DNA of 64,000 nt from Sanderia malayensis (lineage: Eukaryota > Cnidaria > Scyphozoa > Semaeostomeae > Pelagiidae): positions 62,001 to 126,000 of the forward strand of contig RQOL01000528.1 of the NCBI GenBank assembly GCA_013076295.1. The letters are read 5' to 3'. The notes under the pieces are model-generated. The model searched no databases. It was not told the DNA's origin and saw only the letters and a program-made list of their open reading frames with translations. Shown here one piece after another: positions 13,391 to 25,930 of this stretch (its first letter is position 1; the number at the start of each line of letters is the position of its first letter). A program made the translations under genes and the position numbers.

Positions 13391-13597
13391 ATGTGTAAAT
13401 TGTGGGAATCAATGTCAACTTTCATCAGTCTAAATTGTGGGAATGAATGTCACTTTTCAATAGTGCAAATTGTGGGAATGAATATTATCTTCTTTGTCTG
13501 TTTTTACCGTTTTTGCGTGGATTCACGTGTAAATTGTGGGGATGAAGGTTGTTTTTCATTGCTGCAAATTGTGGGAATGAATGCTCTATCATTGTTT

Positions 13598-13632
13598 AGT
13601 TTTAGCTGTTCTTACGTTGAACAGCTAAAACT
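13598..13632. repeat. Palindrome copy 4 (perfect)
   Basis: Perfect arms; 355 bp after copy 3. Confidence 0.92.
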
Positions 13633-13952
13633 GTGGGAAGGAATTTTTTTTCATTACTGTAATTTATGTGAATCATGATTACTTTTCATTAGGGTAAATT
13701 GTGGGAAAGAATGCTATATTTTTTTAGCTGTTTTTACGTGGAGTAATGTGTAAATTGTGGGAATCAATGTCAACTTTCATCAGTCTAAATTGTGGGAATG
13801 AATGTCACTTTTCAATAGTGCAAATTGTGGGAATGAATATTATCTTCTTTGTCTGTTTTTACCGTTTTTGCGTGGATTCACGTGTAAATTGTGGGGATGA
13901 AGGTTGTTTTTCATTGCTGCAAATTGTGGGAATGAATGCTCTATCATTGTTT

Positions 13953-13987
13953 AGTTTTAGCTGTTCTTACGTTGAACAGCTAAAACT
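13953..13987. repeat. Palindrome copy 5 (perfect)
   Basis: Perfect arms; 355 bp after copy 4. Confidence 0.92.
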
Positions 13988-14665
13988 GTGGGAAGGAATT
14001 TTTTTTCATTACTGTAATTTATGTGAATCATGATTACTTTTCATTAGGGTAAATTGTGGGAAAGAATGCTATATTTTTTTAGCTCTTTTTACGTGGAATA
14101 ATGTGTAAATTGTGGGAATCAATGTCAACTTTGATCGGTCTAAATTGTGGGAATGAATGTCACTTTTCATTAGTGCAAATTGTTGGAATGAATATTATCT
14201 TCTTTGTCTGTTTTTACCGTTTTTGCGTGGATTCACGTGTAAATTGTGGGGATGAAGGTTGTTTTTCATTACTGGAATTTGTGGGAATGAATGCTCTATT
14301 ATTGTTTAGTTTTAGCTGTTCTTACGTTATTTCGTGTGTAAATTGTGGGAAGGAATTTTTTTTCATTACTGTAATTTATGTGAATCATGGTTACTTTTCA
14401 TTAGTGTAAATTGTGGGAGAGAATGCTATATTTTTTTTAGCTGTTTTTACGTGGAGTAATGTGTAAATTGTGGGAATCAATGTCAACTTTCATCAGTCTA
14501 AATTGTGGGAATGAATGTCACTTTTCAATAGTGCAAATTGTGGGAATGAATATTATCTTCTTTGTCTGTTTTTACCGTTTTTGCGTGGATTCACGTGTAA
14601 ATTGTGGGGATGAAGGTTGTTTTTCATTGCTGCAAATTGTGGGAATGAATGCTCTATCATTGTTT

Positions 14666-14700
14666 AGTTTTAGCTGTTCTTACGTTGAACAGCTAAAACT
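14666..14700. repeat. Palindrome copy 6 (perfect)
   Basis: Perfect arms; 713 bp after copy 5 because one L cassette lies between them. Confidence 0.92.
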
Positions 14701-15120
14701 GTGGGAAGGAATTTTTTTTCATTACTGTAATTTATGTGAATCATGATTACTTTTCATTAGGGTAAATTGTGGGAAAGAATGCTATATTTTTTTAGCTCTT
14801 TTTACGTGGAATAGTGTGTAAATTGTGGGAATCAATGTCAACTTTCATCAGTCTAAATTGTGGGAATGAATGTCACTTTTCATTAGTGCAAATTGTGGGA
14901 ATGAATATTATCTTCTTTGTCTGTTTTTACCGTTTTTGCGTGGATTCACGTGTAAGTTGTGGGGATGAAGGTTCTTTTTCATTGCTGCAAATTGTGGGAA
15001 TGAATGCTCTATTATTGTTTAGTTTTAGCTGTTCTTACGTTGATTCGTGTGTAGATTGTGGAAAGGAATTTTTTTTCGTTACTGTAATTTATGTGAATTA
15101 TGGTTACCTTTCATTAGTGT

Positions 15121-17651
15121 AAATTGTGGGAATTAATTTTTTTTCATTACTGTAATGTGTGGGAATCAATGTTACTTTTCATTAGTGTAATTTGTGGGAA
15201 AGAATGCTATTTTTTAGCTCTTTTTACGTGGAATAATATGTAAATTGTGGGAATCAATGTCAACTTTCATCAGTGTAAATTGTGGCAATGAATGTCACTT
15301 GTCATTAGTGTAAATGGTGGGAATGAATATCATCTTTTTTATCTGTTTTTGCCGTTTTTGCGTGGATTCGTGTGTAAATTGTGGGAATGAATTTTTTTTC
15401 ATTACTGTAATGTGTGGAAATCAATGTTACTGTTCATTAGTGTAATTTGTGGGAAAGAATGCTATATTTTTTTAGCTCTTTTTACGTGGAACAATGTGTA
15501 AATTGTGGGAATCAATGTCAACTTTCATCAGTCTAAATTGTGGGAATGAATGTCACTTTTCATTAGTGTAAATTGTGGGAATGAATATTATCTTTTTTAT
15601 CTCTTTTTACCGTTTTTGCGTGGATCCATGTGTAAATTGTTGGGATGAAGGTTATTTTTCGTTACTGCAAATTGTGGGAATGAATGCTCTATTATTGATT
15701 AGTTTTAGCTTTTCTTACGTTGATTCGTGTGCAAATTGCATGATGGAATTTTTTTCACTACTGTAATTTATGTGAATCATGGTTACTTTTCATTAGTCTA
15801 AATTGTGGGAATTAACTTTAAAATTTTATTAGTTTTAGGTGTGTTTGTGTTGATTCGTGTGTAAGTTGTGGCAATCAATGTCAACTTTAATTAGTCTAAA
15901 CTGTGGCAATGAATATAATCTTTTTGATCTCTTTTTACCGTTTTTGCGTGGGTTCATGTGTAAATTGTTGGGATGAAGGTTATTTTTCATTACTGCAAAT
16001 TGCGGGAATGAATCCTCTATTATTGCTTAGTTTTAACTGTTCTTACGTTGACTCGTGTGTAAATTGTGGGAAGGAATTTTTTCATTACTGTAATTTATGT
16101 GAATCATGGTTACTGTTCATTAGTGTAAATTGAGGGAAAGAATGCTACATACTTTTTAGCTCTTTTAACGTGGAATAATGTGTAAATTGTGGGAATCAAT
16201 GTCATTTCTCAACAGTCTAAATTGTGGGAATGAATGTTTCTTTTCATTAGTGCAAATTGTGGAATGAACCTTAAGTTTTTATTAGTTTTAGGTGTTTTTA
16301 TGTAAATTCGTGTGTAAGTTGTGGGAATGAAGGTAATGTTTCATTAGTGTAAATTGTGGGAATGAATATTATCTTTTTTATCTGTTTTTACTGTTTTTGC
16401 GTGGGTTCATGTGTAAATTGTGGGGATGAAGGTTATTTTCCATTACTGCAAATTGCGGGAATGAATCCTCTATTATTGTTTAGTTTTAGCTCTTCTTACG
16501 TTGATTCGCGTGTAAAATGTGGGAAGGAATTTTTTTTCATTACTGTAATTTATGTGAATCATGGTTACTTTTCATTAGTGTAAATTCTGGGAGAGAATGC
16601 TATATTTTTTTTAGCTGTTTTTACGTGGAGTAATGTGTAAATTGTGGGAATCAATGTCAACTTTCATCAGTCTAAATTGTGGGAATGAATGTCACTTTTC
16701 AATAGTGCAAATTGTAGGAATGAATATTATCTTCTTTGTCTGTTTTTACCGTTTTTGCGTGGATTCACGTGTAAATTGTGGGGATGAAGGTTGTTTTTCA
16801 TTGCTGCAAATTGTGGGAATGAATGCTCTATTATTGTTTAGTTTTAGCTGTTCTTACGTTATTTCGTGTGTAAATTGTGGGAAGGAATTTTTTTTCATTA
16901 CTGTAATTTATGTGAATCATGGTTACTTTTCATTAGTGTAAATTCTGGGAGAGAATGCTATATTTTTTTTAGCTGTTTTTACGTGGAGTAATGTGTAAAT
17001 TGTGGGAATCAATGTCAACTTTCATCAGTCTAAATTGTGGGAATGAATGTCACTTTTCAATAGTGCAAATTGTGGGAATGAATATTATCTTCTTTGTCTG
17101 TTTTTACCGTTTTTGCGTGGATTCACGTGTAAATTGTGGGGATGAAGGTTGTTTTTCATTGCTGCAAATTGTGGGAATGAATGCTCTATCATTGTTTAGT
17201 TTTAGCTGTTCTTACGTTGAACAGCTAAAACTGTTGGAAGGAATTTTTTTTCATTACTGTAATTTATGTGAATCATGATTACTTTTCATTAGGGTAAATT
17301 GTGGGAAAGAATGCTATATTTTTTTAGCTCTTTTTACGTGGAATAGTGTGTAAATTGTGGGAATCAATGTCAACTTTCATCAGTCTAAATTGTGGGAATG
17401 AATGTCACTTTTCATTAGTGCAAATTGTGGGAATGAATATTATCTTCTTTGTCTGTTTTTACCGTTTTTGCGTGGATTCACGTGTAAGTTGTGGGGATGA
17501 AGGTTCTTTTTCATTGCTGCAAATTGTGGGAATGAATGCTCTATTATTGTTTAGTTTTAGCTGTTCTTACGTTGATTCGTGTGTAGATTGTGGAAAGGAA
17601 TTTTTTTCGTTACTGTAATTTATGTGAATTATGGTTACCTTTCATTAGTGT
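15121..17651 (+). repeat. 2.53-kb unit, copy 1
   Basis: It starts at the variant GTGGGAATTAATTTTTTTTC and runs 2,531 bp. It holds the D/W-type segments at 15.58 and 15.90 kb, a ~390-bp cassette at 16.36 kb, and then L*, H and T cassettes at 16633, 16991 and 17346. Compared with copies 2 and 3 it has small private changes: a six-T run near 16075, GAGGGAAAG near 16131, and TTGTGGAATG near 16258. The phase of the start is arbitrary; the tandem relation is not. Confidence 0.85.
17198..17232. repeat. Palindrome copy 7 (perfect)
   Basis: Perfect arms; followed by a private CTGTTGGAAGG. Confidence 0.92.
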
Positions 17652-20185
17652 AAATTGTGGGAATTAATTTTTTTTCATTACTGTAATGTGTGGGAATCAA
17701 TGTTACTTTTCATTAGTGTAATTTGTGGGAAAGAATGCTATTTTTTAGCTCTTTTTACGTGGAATAATATGTAAATTGTGGGAATCAATGTCAACTTTCA
17801 TCAGTGTAAATTGTGGCAATGAATGTCACTTGTCATTAGTGTAAATGGTGGGAATGAATATCATCTTTTTTATCTGTTTTTGCCGTTTTTGCGTGGATTC
17901 GTGTGTAAATTGTGGGAATGAATTTTTTTTCATTACTGTAATGTGTGGAAATCAATGTTACTGTTCATTAGTGTAATTTGTGGGAAAGAATGCTATATTT
18001 TTTTAGCTCTTTTTACGTGGAACAATGTGTAAATTGTGGGAATCAATGTCAACTTTCATCAGTCTAAATTGTGGGAATGAATGTCACTTTTCATTAGTGT
18101 AAATTGTGGGAATGAATATTATCTTTTTTATCTCTTTTACCGTTTTTGCGTGGATCCATGTGTAAATTGTTGGGATGAAGGTTATTTTTCATTACTGCAA
18201 ATTGTGGGAATGAATGCTCTATTATTGATTAGTTTTAGCTTTTCTTACGTTGATTCGTGTGCAAATTGCATGATGGAATTTTTTTCACTACTGTAATTTA
18301 TGTGAATCATGGTTACTTTTCATTAGTCTAAATTGTGGGAATTAACTTTAAAATTTTATTAGTTTTAGGTGTGTTTGTGTTGATTCGTGTGTAAGTTGTG
18401 GCAATCAATGTCAACTTTAATTAGTCTAAACTGTGGCAATGAATATAATCTTTTTGATCTCTTTTTACCGTTTTTGCGTGGGTTCATGTGTAAATTGTTG
18501 GGATGAAGGTTATTTTTCATTAGTGCAAATTGCGGGAATGAATCCTCTATTATTGCTTAGTTTTAACTGTTCTTACGTTGACTCGTGTGTAAATTGTGGG
18601 AAGGAATTTTTTTCATTACTGTAATTTATGTGAATCATGGTTACTGTTCATTAGTGTAAATTGTGGGAAAGAATGCTACATACTTTTTAGCTCTTTTAAC
18701 GTGGAATAATGTGTAAATTGTGGGAATCAATGTCATTTCTCAACAGTCTAAATTGTGGGAATGAATGTTTCTTTTCATTAGTGCAAATTGTGGGAATGAA
18801 CCTTAAGTTTTTATTAGTTTTAGGTGTTTTTATGTAAATTCGTGTGTAAGTTGTGGGAATGAAGGTAATGTTTCATTAGTGTAAATTGTGGGAATGAATA
18901 TTATCTTTTTTATCTGTTTTTACTGTTTTTGCGTGGGTTCATGTGTAAATTGTGGGGATGAAGGTTATTTTCCATTACTGCAAATTGCGGGAATGAATCC
19001 TCTATTATTGTTTAGTTTTAGCTCTTCTTACGTTGATTCGCGTGTAAAATGTGGGAAGGAATTTTTTTTCATTACTGTAATTTATGTGAATCATGGTTAC
19101 TTTTCATTAGTGTAAATTCTGGGAGAGAATGCTATATTTTTTTTAGCTGTTTTTACGTGGAGTAATGTGTAAATTGTGGGAATCAATGTCAACTTTCATC
19201 AGTCTAAATTGTGGGAATGAATGTCACTTTTCAATAGTGCAAATTGTAGGAATGAATATTATCTTCTTTGTCTGTTTTTACCGTTTTTGCGTGGATTCAC
19301 GTGTAAATTGTGGGGATGAAGGTTGTTTTTCATTGCTGCAAATTGTGGGAATGAATGCTCTATTATTGTTTAGTTTTAGCTGTTCTTACGTTATTTCGTG
19401 TGTAAATTGTGGGAAGGAATTTTTTTTCATTACTGTAATTTATGTGAATCATGGTTACTTTTCATTAGTGTAAATTCTGGGAGAGAATGCTATATTTTTT
19501 TTAGCTGTTTTTACGTGGAGTAATGTGTAAATTGTGGGAATCAATGTCAACTTTCATCAGTCTAAATTGTGGGAATGAATGTCACTTTTCAATAGTGCAA
19601 ATTGTGGGAATGAATATTATCTTCTTTGTCTGTTTTTACCGTTTTTGCGTGGATTCACGTGTAAATTGTGGGGATGAAGGTTGTTTTTCATTGCTGCAAA
19701 TTGTGGGAATGAATGCTCTATCATTGTTTAGTTTTAGCTGTTCTTACGTTGAACAGCTAAAACTGTGGGAAGGAATTTTTTTTCATTACTGTAATTTATG
19801 TGAATCATGGTTACTTTTCATTAGTGTAAATTCTGGGAGAGAATGCTATATTTTTTTTAGCTGTTTTTACGTGGAGTAATGTGTAAATTGTGGGAATCAA
19901 TGTCAACTTTCATCAGTCTAAATTGTGGGAATGAATGTCACTTTTCAATAGTGCAAATTGTGGGAATGAATATTATCTTCTTTGTCTGTTTTTACCGTTT
20001 TTGCGTGGATTCACGTGTAAATTGTGGGGATGAAGGTTCTTTTTCATTGCTGCAAATTGTGGGAATGAATGCTCTATTATTGTTTAGTTTTAGCTGTTCT
20101 TACGTTGATTCGTGTGTAGATTGTGGAAAGGAATTTTTTTTCGTTACTGTAATTTATGTGAATTATGGTTACCTTTCATTAGTGT
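17652..20185 (+). repeat. 2.53-kb unit, copy 2
   Basis: This is 2,534 bp and collinear with copy 1 at offsets of 2,530-2,533. Its private changes include a shortened CTCTTTTACCG near 18133 and TCATTAGTGC for TCATTACTGC near 18518. Its last two cassettes are hybrids: the H cassette at 19523 ends with an L-type tail, and the cassette at 19879 begins H-like and ends T-like. That suggests local conversion after the 2.53-kb duplication. Confidence 0.85.
19730..19764. repeat. Palindrome copy 8 (perfect)
   Basis: Perfect arms, in the hybrid H cassette whose tail is L-type. Confidence 0.92.
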
Positions 20186-21695
20186 AAATTGTGGGAATTA
20201 ATTTTTTTTCATTACTGTAATGTGTGGGAATCAATGTTACTTTTCATTAGTGTAATTTGTGGGAAAGAATGCTATTTTTTAGCTCTTTTTACGTGGAATA
20301 ATATGTAAATTGTGGGAATCAATGTCAACTTTCATCAGTGTAAATTGTGGCAATGAATGTCACTTGTCATTAGTGTAAATGGTGGGAATGAATATCATCT
20401 TTTTTATCTGTTTTTGCCGTTTTTGCGTGGATTCGTGTGTAAATTGTGGGAATGAATTTTTTTTCATTACTGTAATGTGTGGAAATCAATGTTACTGTTC
20501 ATTAGTGTAATTTGTGGGAAAGAATGCTATATTTTTTTAGCTCTTTTTACGTGGAACAATGTGTAAATTGTGGGAATCAATGTCAACTTTCATCAGTCTA
20601 AATTGTGGGAATGAATGTCACTTTTCATTAGTGTAAATTGTGGGAATGAATATTATCTTTTTTATCTCTTTTTACCGTTTTTTCGTGGATCCATGTGTAA
20701 ATTGTTGGGATGAAGGTTATTTTTCATTACTGCAAATTGTGGGAATGAATGCTCTATTATTGATTAGTTTTAGCTTTTCTTACGTTGATTCGTGTGCAAA
20801 TTGCATGATGGAATTTTTTCACTACTGTAATTTATGTGAATCATGGTTACTTTTCATTAGTCTAAATTGTGGGAATTAACTTTAAAATTTTATTAGTTTT
20901 AGGTGTGTTTGTGTTGATTCGTGTGTAAGTTGTGGCAATCAATGTCAACTTTAATTAGTCTAAACTGTGGCAATGAATATAATCTTTTTGATCTCTTTTT
21001 ACCGTTTTTGCGTGGGTTCATGTGTAAATTGTTGGGATGAAGGTTATTTTTCATTACTGCAAATTGCGGGAATGAATCCTCTATTATTGCTTAGTTTTAA
21101 CTGTTCTTACGTTGACTCGTGTGTAAATTGTGGGAAGGAATTTTTTTCATTACTGTAATTTATGTGAATCATGGTTACTGTTCATTAGTGTAAATTGTGG
21201 GAAAGAATGCTACATACTTTTTAGCTCTTTTAACGTGGAATAATGTGTAAATTGTGGGAATCAATGTCATTTCTCAACAGTCTAAATTGTGGGAATGAAT
21301 GTTTCTTTTCATTAGTGCAAATTGTGGGAATGAACCTTAAGTTTTTATTAGTTTTAGGTGTTTTTATGTAAATTCGTGTGTAAGTTGTGGGAATGAAGGT
21401 AATGTTTCATTAGTGTAAATTGTGGGAATGAATATTATCTTTTTTATCTGTTTTTACTGTTTTTGCGTGGGTTCATGTGTAAATTGTGGGGATGAAGGTT
21501 ATTTTCCATTACTGCAAATTGCGGGAATGAATCCTCTATTATTGTTTAGTTTTAGCTCTTCTTACGTTGATTCGCGTGTAAAATGTGGGAAGGAATTTTT
21601 TTTCATTACTGTAATTTATGTGAATCATGGTTACTTTTCATTAGTGTAAATTCTGGGAGAGAATGCTATATTTTTTTTAGCTGTTTTTACGTGGA
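20186..21695 (+). repeat. 2.53-kb unit, copy 3 (truncated)
   Basis: It is collinear with copy 2 at offset 2,534 for about 1.5 kb. Near 21695, within GCTGTTTTTACGTGGA, it switches to a different order beginning ATAATGTATAAATTGTAGG, which resembles 1945-1965 in unit A1. The L*-H-T cassettes of copies 1 and 2 are therefore missing. The join lies inside shared monomer sequence, as expected for unequal exchange. A private base gives CGTTTTTTCGTGG near 20681. Confidence 0.8.
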
Positions 21696-22879
21696 ATAAT
21701 GTATAAATTGTAGGAATCAATGTCATTTCTCAACAGTCTAAATTGTGGGAATGAATGTCACCTTTCATTAGTGTAAATTGTGGGAATGAATGTCACTTTT
21801 CATTAGTGTAAATTATGGGAATGAATATTATCTTTTTTATCTGTTTTTACCGTTTTTGCGTGGATTCATGTGTAAATTGTGGGGATGAACGTTATTTTTC
21901 ATTACTGCAAATTGTGGGAATGAATCCTCTATTATTGTTTAGTTATAGCTGTTCTTACGTTGATTCGTGTGTAAATTGTGGGAAGGAATTTTTTTTCATT
22001 ACTGTCATTTATGTGAATCATGGTTACTTTTCATTAGTGTAAATTGTGGGAAAGGATGTCATATTTTTATTAGTTTTAGGTGTATTTATGTTGATTCATG
22101 TGTAAGTTGTGGGAATCAATGTCAACTTTCGTCAGTCTAAGTTGTGGGAATGAATGTCACTTTTCATTAGTGTAAATTGTTTGAATGAAAATTATCTTCT
22201 TTATCTGTTTTTACCGTTTTTGCGTGGATACATGTGTAAATTGTGGGATTAATTTTATTTTTATTACTGTAACTTGTGGGAATGAATGTCACTTTCCTTT
22301 AGTGCAAATTGCGGGAAAGAACGTTAAATTTTTATCTGTTTTTGCCGTTTTTGCGTGGATTCGTGTGTAAATTGTGGGAATGAATTTTTTTCATTACTGT
22401 AATGTGTGGGAATCAATGTTACTTTTCATTAGTGTAAATTGTGGGAATGAATGTCACTTTTCATTAGTGTAAATTGTGGGAATGAATATTATCTTTTTTA
22501 TCTGTTTTTACCGTTTTTGCGTGGATTCATGTGTAAATTGTGGGGATGAACGTTATTTTTCATTACTGCAAATTGTGGCAATGAATGTTTCTTTTCATTA
22601 GTGCACATTGTGGGAATGAATATTATGTTTTTTATCTGCTTTTACCGTTTTTGCGTGGATTCATGTGTAAATTGTGGGGATGAAGGTTATTTTTCATTAC
22701 TGTAAAATTGCGGGAATGAATCCTCTATTATTGTTTAGTCATAGCTGTTCTTACGTTGATTCGTGTGTAAATTGTGGGAAAGGATGTCATATTTTTATTA
22801 GTTTTAGGTGTATTTATGTTGATTCAAGTGTAAGTTGTGGGAATCAATGTCAACTTTCGTCAGTCTAAGTTGTGGGAAT

Positions 22880-23880
22880 GAATGTCACTTTTCATTAGTG
22901 TAAATTGTTTGAATGAAAATTATCTTCTTTATCTGTTTTTACCGTTTTTGCGGGAATTCATGTGTAAATTGTGGGATTAATTTTATTTTTATTACTGTAA
23001 CTTGTGGGAATGAATGTCACTTTCCTTTAGTGCAAATTGCGGGAACGAACGTTAAATTTTTATCTGTTTTTGCCGTTTTTGCGTGGATTCGTGGGTAAAT
23101 TGTGGGAATGAATTTTTTTCATTACTGTAATGTTTGGGAATCAATGTTACTTTTCATTAGTGTAATTTGTGGGAAAGAATGCTATTTTTTTAGCTCTTTC
23201 TACGTGGAATAATATGTAAATTGTGGGAATCAATGTCAACTTTGATCGGTCTAAATTGTGGGAATGAATGTCACTTTTCATTAGTGCAAATTGTTGGAAT
23301 GAATATTATCTTCTTTGTCTGTTTTTACCGTTTTTGCGTGGATTCACGTGTAAATTGTGGGGATGAAGGTTGTTTTTCATTACTGGAAATTGTGGGAATG
23401 AATGCTCTATTATTGTTTAGTTTTAGCTGTTCTTACGTTATTTCGTGTGTAAATTGTGGGAAGGAATTTTTTTTCATTACTGTAATTTATCTGAATCATG
23501 GTTACTTTTCATTAGTGTAAATTGTGGGAGAGAATGCTATATTTTTTTTAGCTGTTTTTACGTGGAGTAATGTGTAAATTGTGGGAATCAATGTCAACTT
23601 TCATCAGTCTAAATTGTGGGAATGAATGTCACTTTCAATAGTGCAAATTGTGGGAATGAATATTATCTTCTTTGTCTGTTTTTACCGTTTTTGCGTGGAT
23701 TCACGTGTAAATTGTGGGGATGAAGGTTGTTTTTCATTGCTGCAAATTGTGGGAATGAATGCTCTATCATTTTTTAGTTTTAGCTGTCCTTACGTTGAAC
23801 AGCTAAAACTGTGGGAAGGAATTTTTTTTCATTACTGTAATTTATGTGAATCATGATTACTTTTCATTAGGGTAAATTGT
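22880..23880 (+). repeat. 2,041-bp-spaced duplication, left copy
   Basis: It includes the GTTTGAATGAAAATTATC monomer, a single-residue variant TTGCGGGAATTCATG near 22950, then an L and an H cassette. Its H palindrome carries the private change GCTGTCC. That variant recurs only in the right copy, so the two blocks are one duplication event. Confidence 0.78.
23776..23810. repeat. Palindrome copy 9 (one arm mismatch)
   Basis: Left arm AGTTTTAGCTGTCC; the T-to-C change breaks one pair near the loop. Confidence 0.88.
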
Positions 23881-24689
23881 GGGAAAGAATGCTATATTTT
23901 TTTAGCTCTTTTTACGTGGAATAGTGTGTAAATTGTGGGAATCAATGTCAACTTTCATCAGTCTAAATTGTGGGAATGAATGTCACTTTTCATTAGTGCA
24001 AATTGTGGGAATGAATATTATCTTCTTTGTCTGTTTTTACCGTTTTTGCGTGGATTCACGTGTAAGTTGTGGGGATGAAGGTTCTTTTTCATTGCTGCAA
24101 ATTGTGGGAATGAATGCTCTATTATTGTTTAGTTTTAGCTGTTCTTACGTTGATTCGTGTGTAGATTGTGGAAAGGAATTTTTTTCATTACTGTAATTTA
24201 TGTGAATTATGGTTACCTTTCATTAGTGTAAATTTTGGGAATGAATTTTTTTCATTACTGTAATGTGTGGGAATCAATGTTACTTTTCATTAGTGTAATT
24301 TGTGGGAAAGAATGCTATTTTTTAGCTCTTTTTACGTGGAATAATATGTAAATTGTGGGAATCAATGTCAACTTTCATCAGTGTAAATTGTGGCAATGAA
24401 TGTCACTTGTCATTAGTGTAAATGGTGGGAATGAATGTCATCTTTTTTATCTCTTTTTGCCGTTTTTGCGTGGATTCGTGTGTAAATTGTCGGAATGAAT
24501 TTTTTTTCATTATTGTAATGTGTGGAAATCAATGTCAACTTTCATCAGTCTAATTTGTGCGAATGAATATCACTTTTTATTAGTGTAAACTGTGCGTGTG
24601 AATGCTCCATTATTGATTAGCTTTGGCTGTTTTTAACGTTGATTCGTGTGGATATTGTGAGAATGATTTTTTTTCATTACTGTAATTTG

Positions 24690-24935
24690 TGGGAATGAAT
24701 GCTCTATTATTGTTTAGTTTTAGCTGTTCTTACGTTATTTCGTGTGTAAATTGTTGGAAGGAATTTTTTTTCATTACTGTAATTTATCTGAATCATGGTT
24801 ACTTTTCATTAGTGTAAATTGTGGGAGAGAATGCTATATTTTTTTTAGCTGTTTTTACGTGGAGTAATGTGTAAATTGTGGGAATCAATGTCAACTTTCA
24901 TCAGTGTAAATTGTGGCAATGAATGTCACTTTTCA
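24690..24935 (+). repeat. Chimeric joint inside the 2,041-bp duplication
   Basis: Up to about 24,690 the sequence follows the order that normally leads into an E element (GGATATTGTGAGAATGA, then AATTTGTGGGAATGAATG). It then switches to CTCTATTATTGTTTAG and continues as the end of an L cassette resembling 23,400-23,600. The switch removes the E element expected about 90 bp further on. Confidence 0.7.
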
Positions 24936-25930
24936 TTAGTGTAAATTGTTTGAATGAAAATTATCTTCTTTATCTGTTTTTACCGTTTTTGCGGGGATTC
25001 ATGTGTAAATTGTGGGATTAATTTTATTTTTATTACTGTAACTTGTGGGAATGAATGTCACTTTCCTTTAGTGCAAATTGCGGGAACGAACGTTAAATTT
25101 TTATCTGTTTTTGCCGTTTTTGCGTGGATTCGTGGGTAATTTGTGGGAATGAATTTTTTTCATTACTGTAATGTTTGGGAATCAATGTTACTTTTCATTA
25201 GTGTAATTTGTGGGAAAGAATGCTATTTTTTTAGCTCTTTCTACGTGGAATAATATGTAAATTGTGGGAATCAATGTCAACTTTGATCGGTCTAAATTGT
25301 GGGAATGAATGTCACTTTTCATTAGTGCAAATTGTTGGAATGAATATTATCTTCTTTGTCTGTTTTTACCGTTTTTGCGTGGATTCACGTGTAAATTGTG
25401 GGGATGAAGGTTGTTTTTCATTACTGGAAATTGTGGGAATGAATGCTCTATTATTGTTTAGTTTTAGCTGTTCTTACGTTATTTCGTGTGTAAATTGTGG
25501 GAAGGAATTTTTTTTCATTACTGTAATTTATCTGAATCATGGTTACTTTTCATTAGTGTAAATTGTGGGAGAGAATGCTATATTTTTTTTAGCTGTTTTT
25601 ACGTGGAGTAATGTGTAAATTGTGGGAATCAATGTCAACTTTCATCAGTCTAAATTGTGGGAATGAATGTCACTTTTCAATAGTGCAAATTGTGGGAATG
25701 AATATTATCTTCTTTGTCTGTTTTTACCGTTTTTGCGTGGATTCACGTGTAAATTGTGGGGATGAAGGTTGTTTTTCATTGCTGCAAATTGTGGGAATGA
25801 ATGCTCTATCATTTTTTAGTTTTAGCTGTCCTTACGTTGAACAGCTAAAACTGTGGGAAGGAATTTTTTTCATTACTGTAATTTATGTGAATCATGATTA
25901 CTTTTCATTAGGGTAAATTGTGGGAAAGAA
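24936..25930 (+). repeat. 2,041-bp-spaced duplication, right copy
   Basis: It repeats 22.9-23.87 kb at constant offset 2,041 (for example 22913 to 24954 and 23221 to 25262), including the private GCTGTCC palindrome arm and the ATCATTTTTTAG stretch. It ends near 25,940, where CTTTTTACGTGGATTCATG replaces the usual CTTTTTACGTGGAATA. The H cassette is therefore fused to a different monomer and no T cassette follows. Confidence 0.78.
25818..25852. repeat. Palindrome copy 10 (one arm mismatch)
   Basis: Same left-arm change as copy 9, as expected for the duplication with 2,041-bp spacing. Confidence 0.88.

Larger units (their letters stand above)
12678..15121 (+). repeat. Seven-cassette block (355/358-bp period)
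   Basis: Cassettes begin at 12678, 13036, 13391, 13746, 14101, 14459 and 14814, giving spacings of 358, 355, 355, 355, 358 and 355 bp. Types in order are L, H, H, H, L, H, T. L carries GTTATTTCGTG, H carries the palindrome, and T carries GTTGATTCGTGTGTAGATTG. The three adjacent H copies (13036-14100) are almost identical, so they were amplified most recently. Confidence 0.88.

Noticed and set aside
19523..19879. 118-codon open frame, the longest in the window
   Set aside because: It is an ordinary cassette frame lengthened by the L-type tail. Sister cassettes stop earlier after one-base differences, and there is no codon-level conservation or gene context.
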